Shown: positions 62,678 to 64,000 of the stretch, in pieces
Position numbering within the stretch: position 1 is the stretch's first letter
Layout of the letters: each line of letters opens with the position of its first letter
Origin: VXYL01 sp965116345
GTDB taxonomy: Bacteria; Pseudomonadota; Gammaproteobacteria; Pseudomonadales; Azotimanducaceae
Direction of reading: 5' to 3'
NCBI GenBank assembly: GCA_965116345.1
Contig: OZ220680.1
Location: 2,232,001 to 2,296,000, forward strand
DNA length: 64,000 bases
Notes under the pieces: model-generated
The model's database searches: none
The model's input: only the letters and a program-made list of their open reading frames with translations
What the model was told of the DNA's origin: nothing
Translations under genes and position numbers: made by a program

Positions 62678-63904
62678 TCACGTGGGCGGTTTGTCGACCA
62701 GCACCCTCGCTTCCTCGAGGGCGGCTATGCGGTCCTCGTCGTAGCCGAGCCAATCGCGTAGCACGGTGCCGTTGTCGTTGCCGAGGCGGGGACAGGGCGT
62801 CCAATCCGCACTGCTGATGCCGGGCATCTTGATGGGATTGCCCGGCATGGGTGTTGGCCCGGGTTCTATGGGCACGAAGAACCCTCGCGCCTGGACTTGC
62901 GCATCGGCGGTCATGTCGGGCGTGACGTTGACCGGCCCGGCGGGCACGCCCGCAGCCTGCAGCGCTGCCGCCGCATCGTTCTTGGTACGCACCGACGACC
63001 ACCGGGAAATCGCTTCGTCGATGCGCTCGCGGATTTCGAGTCGTTGCGCAAGGTCTGCCGCGAAAGGCAATCCGTCGACGACGCCGGTCAGTGACCGCCA
63101 ATCGGCTTCGTCGCGGCAGGCCAGCGCGATCCAGGCGTCGTCGCCGGCGCAGGGATAGACGCCATGGGGCGTCATGCGCGGATGGCGGTTGCCGATTGGT
63201 TCGATGCCGCGGCCGAGTTGATGTTCTAGCAGCCAGGGACCGGAGTAGGTGACACCGCCCTCGTGTAGGGATATCTCCACGTACGCGCCCTTGCCCGTGC
63301 GTTGACGCCGCCGCAGGGCGTCGAGCACGGCGGCCGTGGCGTTGACGGCGGTAATCGGGTCCATCAAGGCCATCGCCGTGTTGCGGGGCTCGTCCGGCCC
63401 GTACCCCATGACGTTGGTGAGCCCCGAGAGCGGTTCCACGGTGGGTCCGAAGGCCACCCGTTCCCGATAGGGACCGCTCTTGCCGTAGCCGGGCATGCTG
63501 ACGTAGATGATTCGTGGATTCACCGCCGCGACGTCGTCGTAGTCGAGTCCAAGTTCGGGCATCGCCCTGGCACTGAAGTTCTCCATCACGATATCCGCTT
63601 CCCGCGCCAGTTCGAGGAACGTCGCCCGGCCGTCGGCGGTCTTGAGATCGATGGCGACGCTCTGCTTGTTGCGCTGCTGCTTGACGAATACGGCGTTCAG
63701 GTTCCACGGCTCCGGCGGTGGCGCGCCGCCGAGCCAGCCGCCGATGGGCGGGCCGCTGCGGAACTCCCGTGGTCCACGGCTCATCGGCCCCTCGATCTTG
63801 ACCACCGTGGCACCGAGGTCCGCGAGCACCCGGGTCGCCAGCGGCCCCGCCCAGACGTGGGTCAGGTCGAGGATCCGGATGTCGCGCAGCGGACCGTCAG
63901 CCAT
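62678..63904 (-). CDS. CaiB/BaiF (family III) CoA-transferase
   Basis: A 408-residue family III CoA-transferase (formyl-CoA, carnitine and related). The N-terminal RILDLTHVWAGPLATRVLADLGATVVKIEGP is characteristic. QQRNKQSVAIDLKTADGRATFLELAREADIVMENF contains the usual central block, and D-x-I-x-A (MDPITAVNATAAVLDALRRRQRTGKG) and AGVPAGPVNVTPDM fit too. ATG 63904 overlaps the stop of an upstream minus-strand frame. Acceptor acid is unknown. It precedes the sulfatase remnant and Rieske gene. Confidence 0.92.
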   Translation of the reverse strand: MADGPLRDIRILDLTHVWAGPLATRVLADLGATVVKIEGPMSRGPREFRSGPPIGGWLGGAPPPEPWNLNAVFVKQQRNKQSVAIDLKTADGRATFLELAREADIVMENFSARAMPELGLDYDDVAAVNPRIIYVSMPGYGKSGPYRERVAFGPTVEPLSGLTNVMGYGPDEPRNTAMALMDPITAVNATAAVLDALRRRQRTGKGAYVEISLHEGGVTYSGPWLLEHQLGRGIEPIGNRHPRMTPHGVYPCAGDDAWIALACRDEADWRSLTGVVDGLPFAADLAQRLEIRERIDEAISRWSSVRTKNDAAAALQAAGVPAGPVNVTPDMTADAQVQARGFFVPIEPGPTPMPGNPIKMPGISSADWTPCPRLGNDNGTVLRDWLGYDEDRIAALEEARVLVDKPPT

Positions 63905-64000
63905 GGTCGCCCAACGTCGGCTCGGCCAGCTGGAGAAGCCCCCGATTCTCGCCCTGGATGCGCCAGGACGGCCGGGGGGAACGCAATGGCGCACCGTCGG
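63897..64000 (-). CDS. Second CaiB/BaiF CoA-transferase, C-terminal end (partial)
   Basis: At the right edge the minus strand reads GAPLRSPRPSWRIQGENRGL then LQLAEPTLGDHG and stops at TGA 63899-63897, overlapping the ATG of the next gene. P-x-x-x-S-x-x-P-x-x-x-R then A-P-x-L-G-x-H resembles the C-terminus of CaiB/BaiF enzymes, so two CoA-transferase genes may be in tandem. Only 33 residues are visible, so the family call is moderate. Confidence 0.5.
   Translation of the reverse strand, partial: DGAPLRSPRPSWRIQGENRGLLQLAEPTLGDHG

Overview
The window reads as one stretch of a high-GC chromosome (third codon positions almost always G or C) from a gammaproteobacterium-like organism. The main reason is its centre, the classical origin neighbourhood: gyrB-recF-dnaN-dnaA on the minus strand, then rpmH-rnpA-yidD-yidC-mnmE-mnmG-rsmG-parA-parB-atpIBEFHAGDC on the plus strand. 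Two near-consensus parS sites lie inside recF. The flanks, rich in amidohydrolase, Rieske oxygenase, CaiB CoA-transferase, SMP-30 and SDR genes, suggest an uncultured marine or host-associated heterotroph; that part is inference.

Layout. 1-2.8 kb: end of a TonB-dependent receptor facing a gamma-glutamyltransferase-family gene. 2.9-4.8 kb: a stress or toxin cluster with a stand-alone RelA/SpoT-type alarmone synthetase and a MazF/PemK toxin with its antitoxin. 4.8-6.0 kb: a duplicated ankyrin lipoprotein and a gene remnant. 6.0-11.6 kb: a thiamine operon, thiC-thiO-thiS-thiG-thiDE, led by a TPP riboswitch that appears to sequester the thiC Shine-Dalgarno. 11.8-15.4 kb: trkA-trkH potassium uptake and a PlsC acyltransferase. 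15.4-37.6 kb: the origin region and the whole F1Fo ATP synthase operon. 37.6-46.3 kb: DUF169, a regulatory-like-domain exported protein, an aldo/keto reductase, a frameshifted esterase, an ADP-ribosylglycohydrolase with mosaic base composition, a retropepsin-like protease, an SMP-30 lactonase and tRNA-Arg(CCG). 46.4-52.4 kb: two amidohydrolases, a beta-lactamase-fold hydrolase and a GMC oxidoreductase. 52.5-54.8 kb: a DUF4143 ATPase divergent from a putative regulator/nucleotidyltransferase pair. 55-64 kb: catabolic genes (SDR, luciferase-like oxidoreductase, GH32, HpcH/HpaI aldolase, Cys/Met PLP enzyme, VOC protein, Rieske oxygenase, two CaiB CoA-transferases) and a sulfatase remnant.

Two dispersed repeat families stand out. 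The first is an approximately 155-bp element made of consecutive hairpins, with terminal inverted repeats, present twice in the same orientation. Stem lengths are kept while some stem bases change compensatorily. The copy between dnaA and dnaN is bracketed by a 10-bp direct repeat that looks like a target-site duplication. The second is a 25-bp REP-like palindrome in about seven copies; in three genes its second to fourth bases supply the TAG stop codon. The hairpin element is the best candidate here for something undescribed; the RelA/SpoT-MazF cluster and the 53-55 kb nucleotidyltransferase module follow.

All calls come from reading the sequence and knowledge of families; no searches were run. 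Function of the accessory enzymes is given at family level only.
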